Shown here: positions 54,028 through 62,205 of the stretch, in pieces
Layout: every line of letters begins with the position of its first letter
Numbering within the stretch: the first letter of the stretch is position 1
Source of the DNA: Pseudoalteromonas luteoviolacea B = ATCC 29581
GTDB taxonomy: Bacteria; Pseudomonadota; Gammaproteobacteria; Enterobacterales; Alteromonadaceae
Assembly: GCA_000333235.1 (NCBI GenBank)
Contig: CAPN01000010.1
Location: 1-64,000 of the forward strand
DNA length: 64,000 nucleotides
Direction of reading: 5' to 3'
Notes under the pieces: model-generated
Told to the model about the DNA's origin: nothing
What the model saw: only the letters and a program-made list of their open reading frames with translations
Database searches by the model: none
Made by a program: the position numbers and the translations under genes

Positions 54028-55461
54028 ATGAGTTCAATACCTAAGACAGGTGATTTTTTAGGACACCCTAAAGGATTATTCCTGCTTTTCGGCACTGAAA
54101 TGTGGGAACGTTTCGGTTACTATGGCATGCGAGCTATCTTGGTACTTTACTTAGTCGCATTAACTCAAGATGGTGGATTTGGTTGGTCAAATGCCGACGC
54201 TTTGAGCCTATATGGTACTTTCACCATGGCGGTTTACATTACGCCTTTATTTGGTGGTTGGTTGGCTGATAACGTACTTGGTCAACGTAAAGCAATCATT
54301 ATCGGTGGCTTCTTAATGGCTGCTGGCCACTTTATTATGGGTATTCCACACAGCGTCGTTGCAGGCCAAGAAGAAAACGTCTTTTATCTTGGTTTAGCGC
54401 TACTCTGTGCTGGTAACGGTTTATTCAAACCAAACATTTCGACCATGGTTGGTGACTTATATTCAGAAGGTGATAAACGCCGCGATGGTGCATTTACCAT
54501 TTTCTACATGGGTATCAACTTAGGTGGAGCGTTAGGTCCACTTGTTGCAGGCTATGTTGCGACCGTTGCAGGTTGGCAAGCTGGTTTTATTGCAGCAGGT
54601 ATCGGTATGGTTATTTCGGTTATTTTACAAATGGTACTTAGCCAAAAATACCTTGGTGACATTGGTAAAATCCCTTCCGCAAAATTATCGCAACAGCAAT
54701 CGCAAAGTAATTCAAAAGAGCCATTAAGCAAAGTCGAAAAAGACCGCATCAAGGTTATTTTCACAATGAGCGTATTCAGTATTATTTTTTGGATGGGTTT
54801 TGAGCAAGCTGGTGGATTGATGAACATTTTCGCTAACGATTACACTAATCGTATGTTGATGGGTTTTGAAGTCCCTGCGTCATGGTTCCAATCACTAAAC
54901 TCTATTTTTATTATTGTATTCGCGCCGATCGTGGCGATGATTTGGTTAAAACTCGACAAGCGTGAACCAAACTCGCCTGTTAAATTTGCCATTGCGTTGG
55001 TTTTCTTAGCACTTGGTTTCTTAACCATGATGCTTGCCCTTATCACTGAAGGTGGTGATGGCAACACAATGCAAATTAGTATGATGTGGTTAGTTTTATT
55101 CTATTTATTCCACACATTAGGTGAACTTTGTTTATCTCCAATTGGTTTATCTATGGTGAGTAAGCTTGCACCTCTTCGTCTGGCTTCAATGCTAATGGGT
55201 ATTTGGTTCCTATGTACTGCGGTTGCAAATAAAATCGCAGGCTTAGTTGGTTCTTTTATCGGAGAAGGTGAAGCCGCAGTTGAGAATGCAATGAGCATCT
55301 TTATTGGTTTGGGTGCAACCGCTCTGCTTTCTGCGGGTATCATGTATTTCCTGAGCGACAAGTTGGTTGATTGGATGCATGGTGCAGAAGGTGGCCACGA
55401 GCCAGCAACACAAGAGCACGTGCTTGCCGAAGAACTCGAAGTAACAGCAGCAAAGCAATAA
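54028..55461 (+). CDS. Proton-dependent oligopeptide transporter (POT/PTR family)
   Basis: The 477-residue protein has about 14 membrane helices and the POT signatures EMWERFGYYGMRAILVLYL (the ExxER proton/peptide motif), FYMGINLGGALGPLVAGYV and LGELCLSPIGLSMVSKLAP. It imports di- and tripeptides using the proton gradient, like E. coli DtpA/DtpB. It stands alone between strong terminators, directly upstream of the tyrosine-degradation genes, so it may supply peptides whose tyrosine is then broken down. The C-terminal tail is Glu/Ala rich. Exact paralogue name not assigned. Confidence 0.92.
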   Translation: MSSIPKTGDFLGHPKGLFLLFGTEMWERFGYYGMRAILVLYLVALTQDGGFGWSNADALSLYGTFTMAVYITPLFGGWLADNVLGQRKAIIIGGFLMAAGHFIMGIPHSVVAGQEENVFYLGLALLCAGNGLFKPNISTMVGDLYSEGDKRRDGAFTIFYMGINLGGALGPLVAGYVATVAGWQAGFIAAGIGMVISVILQMVLSQKYLGDIGKIPSAKLSQQQSQSNSKEPLSKVEKDRIKVIFTMSVFSIIFWMGFEQAGGLMNIFANDYTNRMLMGFEVPASWFQSLNSIFIIVFAPIVAMIWLKLDKREPNSPVKFAIALVFLALGFLTMMLALITEGGDGNTMQISMMWLVLFYLFHTLGELCLSPIGLSMVSKLAPLRLASMLMGIWFLCTAVANKIAGLVGSFIGEGEAAVENAMSIFIGLGATALLSAGIMYFLSDKLVDWMHGAEGGHEPATQEHVLAEELEVTAAKQ

Positions 55462-55495
55462 ACGAAACAGATCGTTTGACCGTAAATAAACGTTA

Positions 55496-55520
55496 AAAAG
55501 GGCGCGCTATGCGCCCTTTT
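55496..55520 (+). terminator. Terminator after the POT transporter
   Basis: AAAAGGGCGC and GCGCCCTTTT form a 10-bp stem with a five-base loop, 34 bases after the stop codon. Confidence 0.75.
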
Positions 55521-55876
55521 GTATAAATAACTTTACAGTTAAGGTGTTTTCATCCGCCTAATACACCTAACCATTCAAAAGCAGATTTTATCCCACTTTC
55601 CCACAGCGATTTAATTTACAATAAAAAACATACAGTTAAACTGCACTCATTCACTATTTCTCAAGCGTTGATGTCATTTCTATCCTAGATAAAAACCAAA
55701 ACAAGACAAAAATAGCTTTTCGCTGAAACTGGTCAAAAATATGGTCTCTTGTGCAACTAAATTTACATTGCACGTTTTGCGATTTGTGGTCGAGATCTTC
55801 CTCTTTGAGACGATTTAACTGATGATCAGTACACATCAAAAACAAATCGCAGCCGTTATTTTGCGGGAGAAAGACA
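55521..55876. other. Upstream region of hpd
   Basis: Between the transporter's terminator and hpd lie about 355 AT-rich bases with one recognised site, the TyrR-type box at 55750-55767. A hpd promoter should lie in 55680-55850; no clear hexamer pair is singled out. No gene was supported. Confidence 0.45.
55750..55767 (+). promoter_or_regulatory. Candidate TyrR box upstream of hpd
   Basis: TGTGCA-ACTAAA-TTTACA matches TGTAAA-N6-TTTACA at 10 of 12 positions, with the essential G-N14-C kept. It is 110 bases upstream of the hpd start. TyrR/PhhR activates aromatic catabolism genes in Pseudomonas and relatives, and a tyrR gene lies in this window. Confidence 0.6.
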
Positions 55877-56923
55877 ATGAGTGACGTAAACAATCCATTA
55901 GGCCTAGTAGGCATCGAGTTCACAGAATACGCAACGCCAGATGCGGATTACATGCATAAGGTGTTCTCTGACTTTGGTTTTTCAAAGCTTAAAAAATTTA
56001 AAGACAAAGACATTACATACTACAACCAACACGACATTCATTTTTTATTGAATAATGAGCGTGAAGGCTTCTCTGCACAATTTGCAAAAAGCCACGGTCC
56101 TGCCATTTGCTCTATGGGTTGGCGTGTAGCAGATGCTAAAAAGGCATTTGAAGTGGCGGTTGAACGTGGTGCTAAGCCCGCAACAGACGCTACGCACAAA
56201 GATCTACCTTACCCTGCAATTTATGGCATTGGTGATAGCCTGATTTATTTTATTGATGTTTTTGGTGACAAAGGATCGATCTTTGAAAATGATTTTGTTG
56301 ATCTCGATGAACAAAATATTGTTGAAGATAAAGGTTTCTTACGTATCGATCATCTCACAAACAATGTGTACAAAGGCACAATGGAAACGTGGGCAAACTT
56401 CTATAAAAACGTATTTGGTTTTACTGAAGTGCGCTACTTTGACATTAAAGGTCAAAAAACCGCGTTATTGTCTTACGCACTTAAATCACCGTGCGGCACG
56501 TTCTCGATCCCAATCAATGAAGGTAAAGACAATAACAATAACCAAATTGATGAATACTTAAACGAATACAATGGTCCAGGCGTACAACACCTTGCATTCT
56601 TAACGAATGACCTTGTTGCTTCATTAGACAAGTTAGATAAGTCATGCATCGCTACACTGGATATCGTAGAGCACTACTACGACACCATTTTTGACCGTGT
56701 ACCTTGGGTTAAAGAGGACCGCGAAAAAATCAAACAACATCAAATTTTGGTAGATAGCCAGTCGGAAGATTGTTACCTATTGCAGATTTTCACTAAAAAC
56801 CTATTTGGCCCAATCTTTATCGAAATGATCCAACGTGTTGATGATGGTGGTTTCGGTGAAGGTAACTTCCAAGCGCTATTCGAATCAATCGAACGTGATC
56901 AAGAGCGTCGCGGCGTAATTTAA
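55877..56923 (+). CDS. hpd: 4-hydroxyphenylpyruvate dioxygenase
   Basis: The 348-residue iron enzyme converts 4-hydroxyphenylpyruvate to homogentisate, the second step of tyrosine degradation. It has the two-domain vicinal oxygen chelate fold. The three iron ligands are in place: H159 (RIDHLTNNV), H238 (GVQHLAFLT) and E316 (FIEMIQR). Length is typical of bacterial HPPD. GGGAGAAAG precedes the ATG. It is followed by a terminator and then fahA. Confidence 0.96.
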   Translation: MSDVNNPLGLVGIEFTEYATPDADYMHKVFSDFGFSKLKKFKDKDITYYNQHDIHFLLNNEREGFSAQFAKSHGPAICSMGWRVADAKKAFEVAVERGAKPATDATHKDLPYPAIYGIGDSLIYFIDVFGDKGSIFENDFVDLDEQNIVEDKGFLRIDHLTNNVYKGTMETWANFYKNVFGFTEVRYFDIKGQKTALLSYALKSPCGTFSIPINEGKDNNNNQIDEYLNEYNGPGVQHLAFLTNDLVASLDKLDKSCIATLDIVEHYYDTIFDRVPWVKEDREKIKQHQILVDSQSEDCYLLQIFTKNLFGPIFIEMIQRVDDGGFGEGNFQALFESIERDQERRGVI

Positions 56924-56938
56924 TCTCGAATACGCAAG

Positions 56939-56968
56939 AAAAAGCAGCTACAGTACGGGCTGCTTTTT
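56939..56968 (+). terminator. Terminator between hpd and fahA
   Basis: AAAAAGCAGC (56939-56948) and GCTGCTTTTT (56959-56968) form a perfect 10-bp stem. It would limit read-through from hpd into fahA. Confidence 0.7.
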
Positions 56969-57047
56969 CTGTTTATCTAATTCAAACCTCTTGCTGAATT
57001 TTCTATCGTCAATTTCGATGCTGAGGTTAGCTATATTAGGAATGACC

Positions 57048-58361
57048 ATGTCTCTTATTAATGAAACTCATGATCTGGCGCTTAAAAGCTGGGTTACATC
57101 AGCCAACACTGGCACTTCAGATTTCCCTATTCAAAATTTACCTTTCGCTACATTTCGTCGCCGAGGTTCAAACGAAGCATTTCGTGGTGGAGTGGCCATT
57201 GGTGACCAAATTGTAGACCTAAAAGCACTGGCAGCGTCTGGTCTATTTCGCGAACTTGCCGGTGAAGCACTTGAAGCTGCGAGTGACACTACTTTAAATC
57301 GCTTTATGGGTCTTGGCCAAGCACATTGGTCTGCGCTTCGTCTCGCGCTCTCAAGAGCCCTTCGTGAAAATGCTAACGAGCAAGCCAATATCGAACCTCT
57401 GCTTATTGCACAAGCAGAAGCAGAATACGATTTACCTTGCCACATTGGTGATTACACCGATTTCTACACGTCAATTTACCATGCAACAGCGGTGGGCAAA
57501 CTTTTCCGTCCTGATAATCCATTATTGCCAAACTATAAGTGGGTGCCGATTGGTTATCATGGTCGCTCTTCATCAATTGGGGTTTCAGGTCAAACTTTCC
57601 CTCGTCCAAAAGGTCAAACCAAAGCACCTGATGCAGAAGCACCAAGTTTCGGCCCGTGTAAACGCTTAGATTACGAACTTGAAATGGGTATTTACTTAGG
57701 TAAAGGTAATGACCTTGGTGATAGCATTGCGCTTGATGACACCGACAATCATGTTTTTGGTTTTTGCCTATTTAACGACTGGTCAGCACGTGACCTCCAA
57801 GCGTGGGAATATCAACCTTTAGGCCCATTCCTTGCGAAGAACTTTGCATCGACAGTTTCTCCTTGGGTTGTGACTAATGAAGCTCTAGCCCCATATCGTA
57901 CTACTTGGACGCGTGATGCCAACGATCCACAACCGCTTGACTATTTAGAATCGAATAAAAACCGTGAAATCGGTTCATACGACATCATCATGGATGTAGC
58001 AATTGAAACAGAAACCATGAGAAAGAATGGTTTGTCTGCAAGTGTCGTCTCTCAATCTAGTTTCAAGCACTCTTACTGGACAGTAGCACAAATGGTTGCT
58101 CACCATACCGTGAATGGCTGTAACTTTAAGCCAGGAGACATGATTGGCTCGGGAACACAATCGGGTCCAGAACATGAAGAAGCGGGTTCTTTGCTCGAGT
58201 TATCGCGCGGTGGTAAAGAAGCTATTACGCTTAATAATGGCGAAAAGCGTACGTTCTTAGAAGATGGTGATAAAGTTATTATGCGTGGCTGGTGTGAAAA
58301 AGCAGGCTTTGCTCGAATTGGCTTTGGTCACGTTGAATCAACAATTTTACCTGCTAAATAA
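57048..58361 (+). CDS. fahA: Fumarylacetoacetase
   Basis: A protein of about 437 residues that cleaves fumarylacetoacetate to fumarate and acetoacetate, the last step of tyrosine degradation. An N-terminal SH3-like domain (about 1-110) precedes the catalytic domain with DYTDFYTSIYHATAVGKLFRP, GYHGRSSSIGVSG, LDYELEMGIYLG, GFCLFNDWSARDLQAWEYQPLGPFLAKNF is covered by residues about 238-266, and GDMIGSGTQSGP. I start at the ATG at 57048 (MSLINETHDLA), which has AGGA six bases upstream; an ATG two codons earlier and an open frame of 17 more codons are less likely. The two enzymes between hpd and this step are not encoded here. Confidence 0.95.
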   Translation: MSLINETHDLALKSWVTSANTGTSDFPIQNLPFATFRRRGSNEAFRGGVAIGDQIVDLKALAASGLFRELAGEALEAASDTTLNRFMGLGQAHWSALRLALSRALRENANEQANIEPLLIAQAEAEYDLPCHIGDYTDFYTSIYHATAVGKLFRPDNPLLPNYKWVPIGYHGRSSSIGVSGQTFPRPKGQTKAPDAEAPSFGPCKRLDYELEMGIYLGKGNDLGDSIALDDTDNHVFGFCLFNDWSARDLQAWEYQPLGPFLAKNFASTVSPWVVTNEALAPYRTTWTRDANDPQPLDYLESNKNREIGSYDIIMDVAIETETMRKNGLSASVVSQSSFKHSYWTVAQMVAHHTVNGCNFKPGDMIGSGTQSGPEHEEAGSLLELSRGGKEAITLNNGEKRTFLEDGDKVIMRGWCEKAGFARIGFGHVESTILPAK

Positions 58362-58386
58362 CGTTGATTTTTTCTTAATAAAAACA

Positions 58387-58417
58387 ATGGGGTGAGAAAT
58401 TCATCCCATTTTTTTAC
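58387..58417 (+). terminator. Terminator after fahA
   Basis: ATGGGGTGA (58387-58395) and TCATCCCAT (58401-58409) pair with one wobble across a five-base loop and run into seven T. Confidence 0.7.
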
Positions 58418-58483
58418 TAATTTCACTGGCAATTCAGTTTCAAATTGATAGATTAGGCTGTTACCTCAACAAAAGTTGCTTAA

Positions 58484-59665
58484 ATGATTTCAACAATAAC
58501 ACGCTTTTTTGGGCGCATTTTTCAACCTAAACAAATACTCATTCGACATTCCGGTCGCGTGCTCACTTTAAACCTAAGCCGGTTTGTACAATGGGTCGGG
58601 TTCGCTTGTTTACTCGGTGGGTTGGGTTGGTCATTTGTAGCGACACAAGGATACGTAACACAATCAGTGAAAGTTGAATTACTTGCACTTAAAAACCGTC
58701 AGTTTTCATCCTTATGGATAGATGAGAAATCTCAACTAGAACAGCAAATTGCAGAGCAATACGCCGAACTTGAAAAGTTAAAACAAAAACAGGTCCTGCT
58801 ACAAGAAGTAGTGGATTCACTGCCGGCAAGCTTAATGTCCTCAGCCCTTTCAACTGATCTGACTGACCAGACACCACTGAGCGAGACACTGTCTGGTGAG
58901 GATCTGGCACCCGATGATGCGGACTCGCTGCCTGATATCCACCAATCTCAAGGGGATACTCCAGAAACACTCTCATTAAGCACCAACGAATCCGATTCAG
59001 ACCAAAATTTTGCAGCAAACGCAGCAATTTTAGACAATCAAATGCAAACCCTTCGTGATTTGCTAACAAATAGTATCGCAGCGCGACATCAAATCATCGC
59101 AGCCAACTTAACTGAAGCCGGCGTTCTCAATGGACCACTGCCAACGTCCGCACAAGGTGGTCCGCTTCACCAAGTCTCTGATGGCGCTCTACCTGCTGAT
59201 TACCTTAAACTTGCTGATGAAATCGTCCGTCTAAATGAATTAGAGCAAGTGATCGCTGCGCTGCCAAGCGCCCTCCCCGCTGAAGAGTTCTACGTTTCAA
59301 GTAATTATGGTCTTCGCAAAGACCCTATCACAGGTCAACGTGCATTTCACAAGGGCGTAGATTTAGCGGGTTGGCACAAAACCAAAATCTTTGCACCAGC
59401 AGACGGCAAAATAACGAAAGCAGGCCGCAATGGTGGCTATGGTAATTTTATCGAAATTCAACATGCCAATGGAGTGAAAACCCGTTTTGGCCACCTTCAC
59501 ACAATCAAAGTGAAAAAAGGCCAACAAGTCACTAAGCAAGATGTTATTGCTCTGATGGGCAGCACAGGGCGCAGCACGAGTACCCATTTGCATTATGAAG
59601 TACTTCACAATAATAAACACATCAACCCAATTAAACTGACAAAGGCATTAAGTAGTGTTCAATAA
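58484..59665 (+). CDS. Membrane-anchored M23 family metallopeptidase
   Basis: The 393-residue protein has a short cytoplasmic N-terminus, one membrane helix (about 35-55), a coiled coil (about 65-105), an acidic low-complexity linker (about 120-185) and a C-terminal LytM/M23 domain (about 260-393). Zinc ligands are present: H289 and D293 (FHKGVDLAG) and H370 in HLHYE. It likely cuts peptidoglycan cross-links. It overlaps the bactofilin gene by 11 bases, a pairing known from Helicobacter, Proteus and others, where bactofilin localises the peptidase to control cell shape. Confidence 0.92.
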   Translation: MISTITRFFGRIFQPKQILIRHSGRVLTLNLSRFVQWVGFACLLGGLGWSFVATQGYVTQSVKVELLALKNRQFSSLWIDEKSQLEQQIAEQYAELEKLKQKQVLLQEVVDSLPASLMSSALSTDLTDQTPLSETLSGEDLAPDDADSLPDIHQSQGDTPETLSLSTNESDSDQNFAANAAILDNQMQTLRDLLTNSIAARHQIIAANLTEAGVLNGPLPTSAQGGPLHQVSDGALPADYLKLADEIVRLNELEQVIAALPSALPAEEFYVSSNYGLRKDPITGQRAFHKGVDLAGWHKTKIFAPADGKITKAGRNGGYGNFIEIQHANGVKTRFGHLHTIKVKKGQQVTKQDVIALMGSTGRSTSTHLHYEVLHNNKHINPIKLTKALSSVQ

Positions 59666-60038
59666 AAAGAAAACACCGCAAACTTTTTCGTTTTTAGCGG
59701 CGGATATTCTTATTAAAGGAGAAATCCAATGTGAAGGTGAATTGCATTTAGATGGCATGGTTGAAGGCAAAGTATGTGCACAACATATTGCTGTTGGCGA
59801 GTCAGGGAAAGTAAAAGGTAACATTGAAGCACAAAGCGTCGAAATTAAAGGCACTGTTGAAGGCACGATTAGTGCTGACAAAGTCGCTATCGAAAAGACC
59901 GCGAATGTCCACGGTGATGTGATCCACGATACACTCAGTATGGAAGCTGGTGCTGTTGTTGAAGGGAGCTTAACGCACAAACATCAAAATACAAACGTTA
60001 CGCCAATCGAACCGACTAAAACAAGTGAAGCGCAATAA
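59655..60038 (+). CDS. Bactofilin (polymer-forming cytoskeletal protein)
   Basis: The 127-residue protein starts with GTG at 59655 inside the end of the M23 gene. The core (about 15-110) repeats a short beta-helix pattern with glycines and hydrophobic residues: IKGEIQCEGELHLDGMVEGKV, GKVKGNIEAQSVEIKGTVEGTI and ANVHGDVIHDTLSMEAGAVVEG lie in order through it. Bactofilins form non-polar filaments without nucleotides and bind the membrane through the N-terminus (MFNKKKTPQTFSFLA). It likely positions the linked M23 peptidase. It ends seven bases from a convergent gene. Confidence 0.93.
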   Translation: MFNKKKTPQTFSFLAADILIKGEIQCEGELHLDGMVEGKVCAQHIAVGESGKVKGNIEAQSVEIKGTVEGTISADKVAIEKTANVHGDVIHDTLSMEAGAVVEGSLTHKHQNTNVTPIEPTKTSEAQ

Positions 60039-60045
60039 AGTCACG

Positions 60046-60522
60046 TTATGTGCGCATTTTTTTCGCAGTAATGTAGATAGTAACATCTGCGTGAAACACG
60101 AGATTGCCCTCCTCATCACAAATTTCAACTGGGACAATTAAATCCATCTTATCTTGCCATTCGGTAGGAATTGCAATTTTTGCGGTCGCACTTAAATCAC
60201 TAGTTGCTTTTTGCAGATACTGTACGGTCATGCCTTTGGGGATCCAACGATGGGTTTTACTTGGGATCGTTGCATCAACCATCAACCCTGCACACAATTC
60301 AGCCAAATTGCATTGTGCAATCGCATGCACGGTTTTAATATGATTAAGCACCGCTTTGCGTTTAGGCATAATAGCTTGGCACTGTCCTGGCCGGAGATCG
60401 CGAACAAAAGGCTTAATGGACGAAAAATAAGGCGCTTTAAAACAAACCGCTTTAGAAAAAAGCCAATTGCCAAATGGTAGCATTGTTAAGCGTTTGTACG
60501 TTTTTAAAAGTGCAGAACTCAT
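60046..60522 (-). CDS. DUF4442 hotdog-fold protein (thioesterase-like)
   Basis: A protein of about 158 residues that resembles DUF4442 proteins: an N-terminal helix with RLTMLPFGNWLFSKAVCFKAPYFSSI, the core HIKTVHAIAQCNLAELCAGLMVDA and VPVEICDEEGNLVFHADVTIYI. It probably adopts the hotdog fold; no substrate is known. I start at the ATG at 60522 with GGAGGGG upstream; the frame opens five codons earlier at a TTG inside that ribosome-binding site. Single gene, convergent with bactofilin. Confidence 0.78.
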   Translation of the reverse strand: MSSALLKTYKRLTMLPFGNWLFSKAVCFKAPYFSSIKPFVRDLRPGQCQAIMPKRKAVLNHIKTVHAIAQCNLAELCAGLMVDATIPSKTHRWIPKGMTVQYLQKATSDLSATAKIAIPTEWQDKMDLIVPVEICDEEGNLVFHADVTIYITAKKMRT

Positions 60523-60748
60523 AATTTTCCCCTCCAATCTAAGAGTTGAGCATACACATCAGACCAGTTTTAGTAAATCATAAATTGAGCCTCGCTTTTT
60601 TATTCAACGTGATTTAGGTTCTAGTTCCCCTTTCATTTCCGGATCAAAGTCCTGTTTTTTTTTAGCTTGTTCGATACAATACGCGGCCAAATCAAACTAG
60701 GTAGCTTGCTGTTGACGCATGTCTTATCAGGCAATATTCGGAGAGTTA

Positions 60749-61933
60749 ATGAATACGTTACCACGACCGTCACTGGCCACTTGGTTAGTTCTTATATTTC
60801 TCGTTATTTTTTGCCCTCTTGCTATCGATCTCTATTTGCCCGCCTTTGTCGAAATGGCAGACTCATTGCAGGTAAGCGAGGGAAAAATCCAACAAACGGT
60901 GTCGATTTTTATGCTTTGTGTTGGGCTTGGGCAACTGCTTGCTGGCCCCCTTGCGGATAAGTTCGGCCGTAAACCCGTAGCTCTTGTTGGTATTGGGCTT
61001 TATGCCTGTGGAGGGCTACTTGCTTTGGCCGCACAGACATGGCTTGTGCTAATGCTAGCAAGGGTTATCCAAGGTTTTGGAGCATGTGCAACGTTTGTTA
61101 CCTGTTTTGCGATTGTTAGAGATAAATTTGATGGTAAAAAAAGCGGCGCGATGATCACGTATTTAAATGGCATTGTTTGTTTCATCCCTGCCCTTGCGCC
61201 AATTTTAGGTGCCTATTTAACTCAGCAATTTGATTGGCGGGCAAACTTTGCCTTTTTACTTGTCTTCGCCGCAGTGGGATTCTTAATCATTGTGCTACTT
61301 TTTCAAGAATCCAAACCGCAAGACAGTGTTTATGAAGGCCATTTACTTGATTTGAGACGTTTTAAACCCTTTTTACAACATCGCCAATTTATGTTTAATG
61401 CAGGCATAACCATGATTGGCATGTCCGGTATTTTAGTGTTTGTCACAGCGGTACCAGGATGGATCATGGTGCATTTAGGAAAAGACATGCACGAATTTAC
61501 CTTCTGGTTCACTGCCAATGCGGTGATAAGTATTGTTGCAAGCTTCATCGCACCGAAATGGATTAAACACCATAGCCGCCATGCGCTTATTTTTGGCTTA
61601 ACATTATTTATAGTCGCAGCACTCGCTTTACTAGTAACAAGGCATATCGCCTCACCTGCCGCAATTATGTTCCCTATTTTCATTGCCTCAATTGGTTTTG
61701 CATTGTCCCTTGGCGCAGCCGCGGGGAATGCGCTGGCTTCTTTTCCAAAACAAGCAGGTACGGCATCTGCATTAATCGGAGTAATGCAAATGAGCGGCGC
61801 TGGTTTACTTGCCTTTTTAAGTCAACCTTGGTTTAGCTTAGCACCAGATAGAATCGCGTTTCATTTGTTGGCACTCGCGCCATTTTTGCTCGTCTTATTA
61901 TCCCAAAAACGACAACTATACCATCCAATTTAG
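60749..61933 (+). CDS. Bcr/CflA-type MFS multidrug exporter
   Basis: A protein of about 394 residues with 12 membrane helices. It has the Bcr/CflA features: CPLAIDLYLPAFVEMADSL in helix one, VGLGQLLAGPLADKFGRKPVALVGIGLY (motif A), and RVIQGFGACATFVTCFAIVRDKFD (motif B region). It exports drugs or metabolites by proton antiport; the substrate is not predictable. I use the ATG at 60749 because GGAG lies just upstream; an in-frame ATG at 60719 is possible. Monocistronic, ending at a terminator. Confidence 0.9.
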   Translation: MNTLPRPSLATWLVLIFLVIFCPLAIDLYLPAFVEMADSLQVSEGKIQQTVSIFMLCVGLGQLLAGPLADKFGRKPVALVGIGLYACGGLLALAAQTWLVLMLARVIQGFGACATFVTCFAIVRDKFDGKKSGAMITYLNGIVCFIPALAPILGAYLTQQFDWRANFAFLLVFAAVGFLIIVLLFQESKPQDSVYEGHLLDLRRFKPFLQHRQFMFNAGITMIGMSGILVFVTAVPGWIMVHLGKDMHEFTFWFTANAVISIVASFIAPKWIKHHSRHALIFGLTLFIVAALALLVTRHIASPAAIMFPIFIASIGFALSLGAAAGNALASFPKQAGTASALIGVMQMSGAGLLAFLSQPWFSLAPDRIAFHLLALAPFLLVLLSQKRQLYHPI

Positions 61934-61952
61934 AATAAATACTTCACCGTCT

Positions 61953-61975
61953 TTAGACCCTTTATGAGGGTCTAA
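61953..61975 (+). terminator. Terminator after the MFS gene
   Basis: TTAGACCC (61953-61960) and GGGTCTAA (61968-61975) form a perfect 8-bp stem with a seven-base loop, followed by AT-rich sequence with a weak T-run. Confidence 0.6.
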
Positions 61976-62131
61976 TATAATATAAATTCTTATTTTTAAT
62001 CGCGTTCCATTAGGGGAACAACAATCCGTATAGACTTCCGCTAATAAATAATTCTTCTATTTATAGTTCAAATCGCTCTCAAATATACCGAATTTTTCAA
62101 CAAAAATGATTTACTTTGTCTCACATTTGGG

Positions 62132-62192
62132 TCAACCTAACAACCGTTTACTGGTTGTTAACAAGCAACCAACATCACGCAACAGGTTGTTA
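62132..62192. promoter_or_regulatory. CAACC/GGTTG repeat cluster upstream of the subtilase gene
   Basis: Within 60 bases are three CAACC and two GGTTG words. TAACAACC (62138-62145) and GGTTGTTA (62153-62160) are a perfect 8-bp inverted repeat with a 7-base centre; a second pair lies at 62166-62170 and 62185-62189. The start codon follows at 62206. This could be an operator or a stabilising 5' UTR hairpin. Confidence 0.45.
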
Positions 62193-62205
62193 AGAGAAAA
62201 TAATA

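Noticed and set aside
56991..57047. N-terminal extension of FahA from a TTG start
   Set aside because: The family N-terminus begins at MSLINETHDLA, which has a properly spaced ribosome-binding site; the extension has none.
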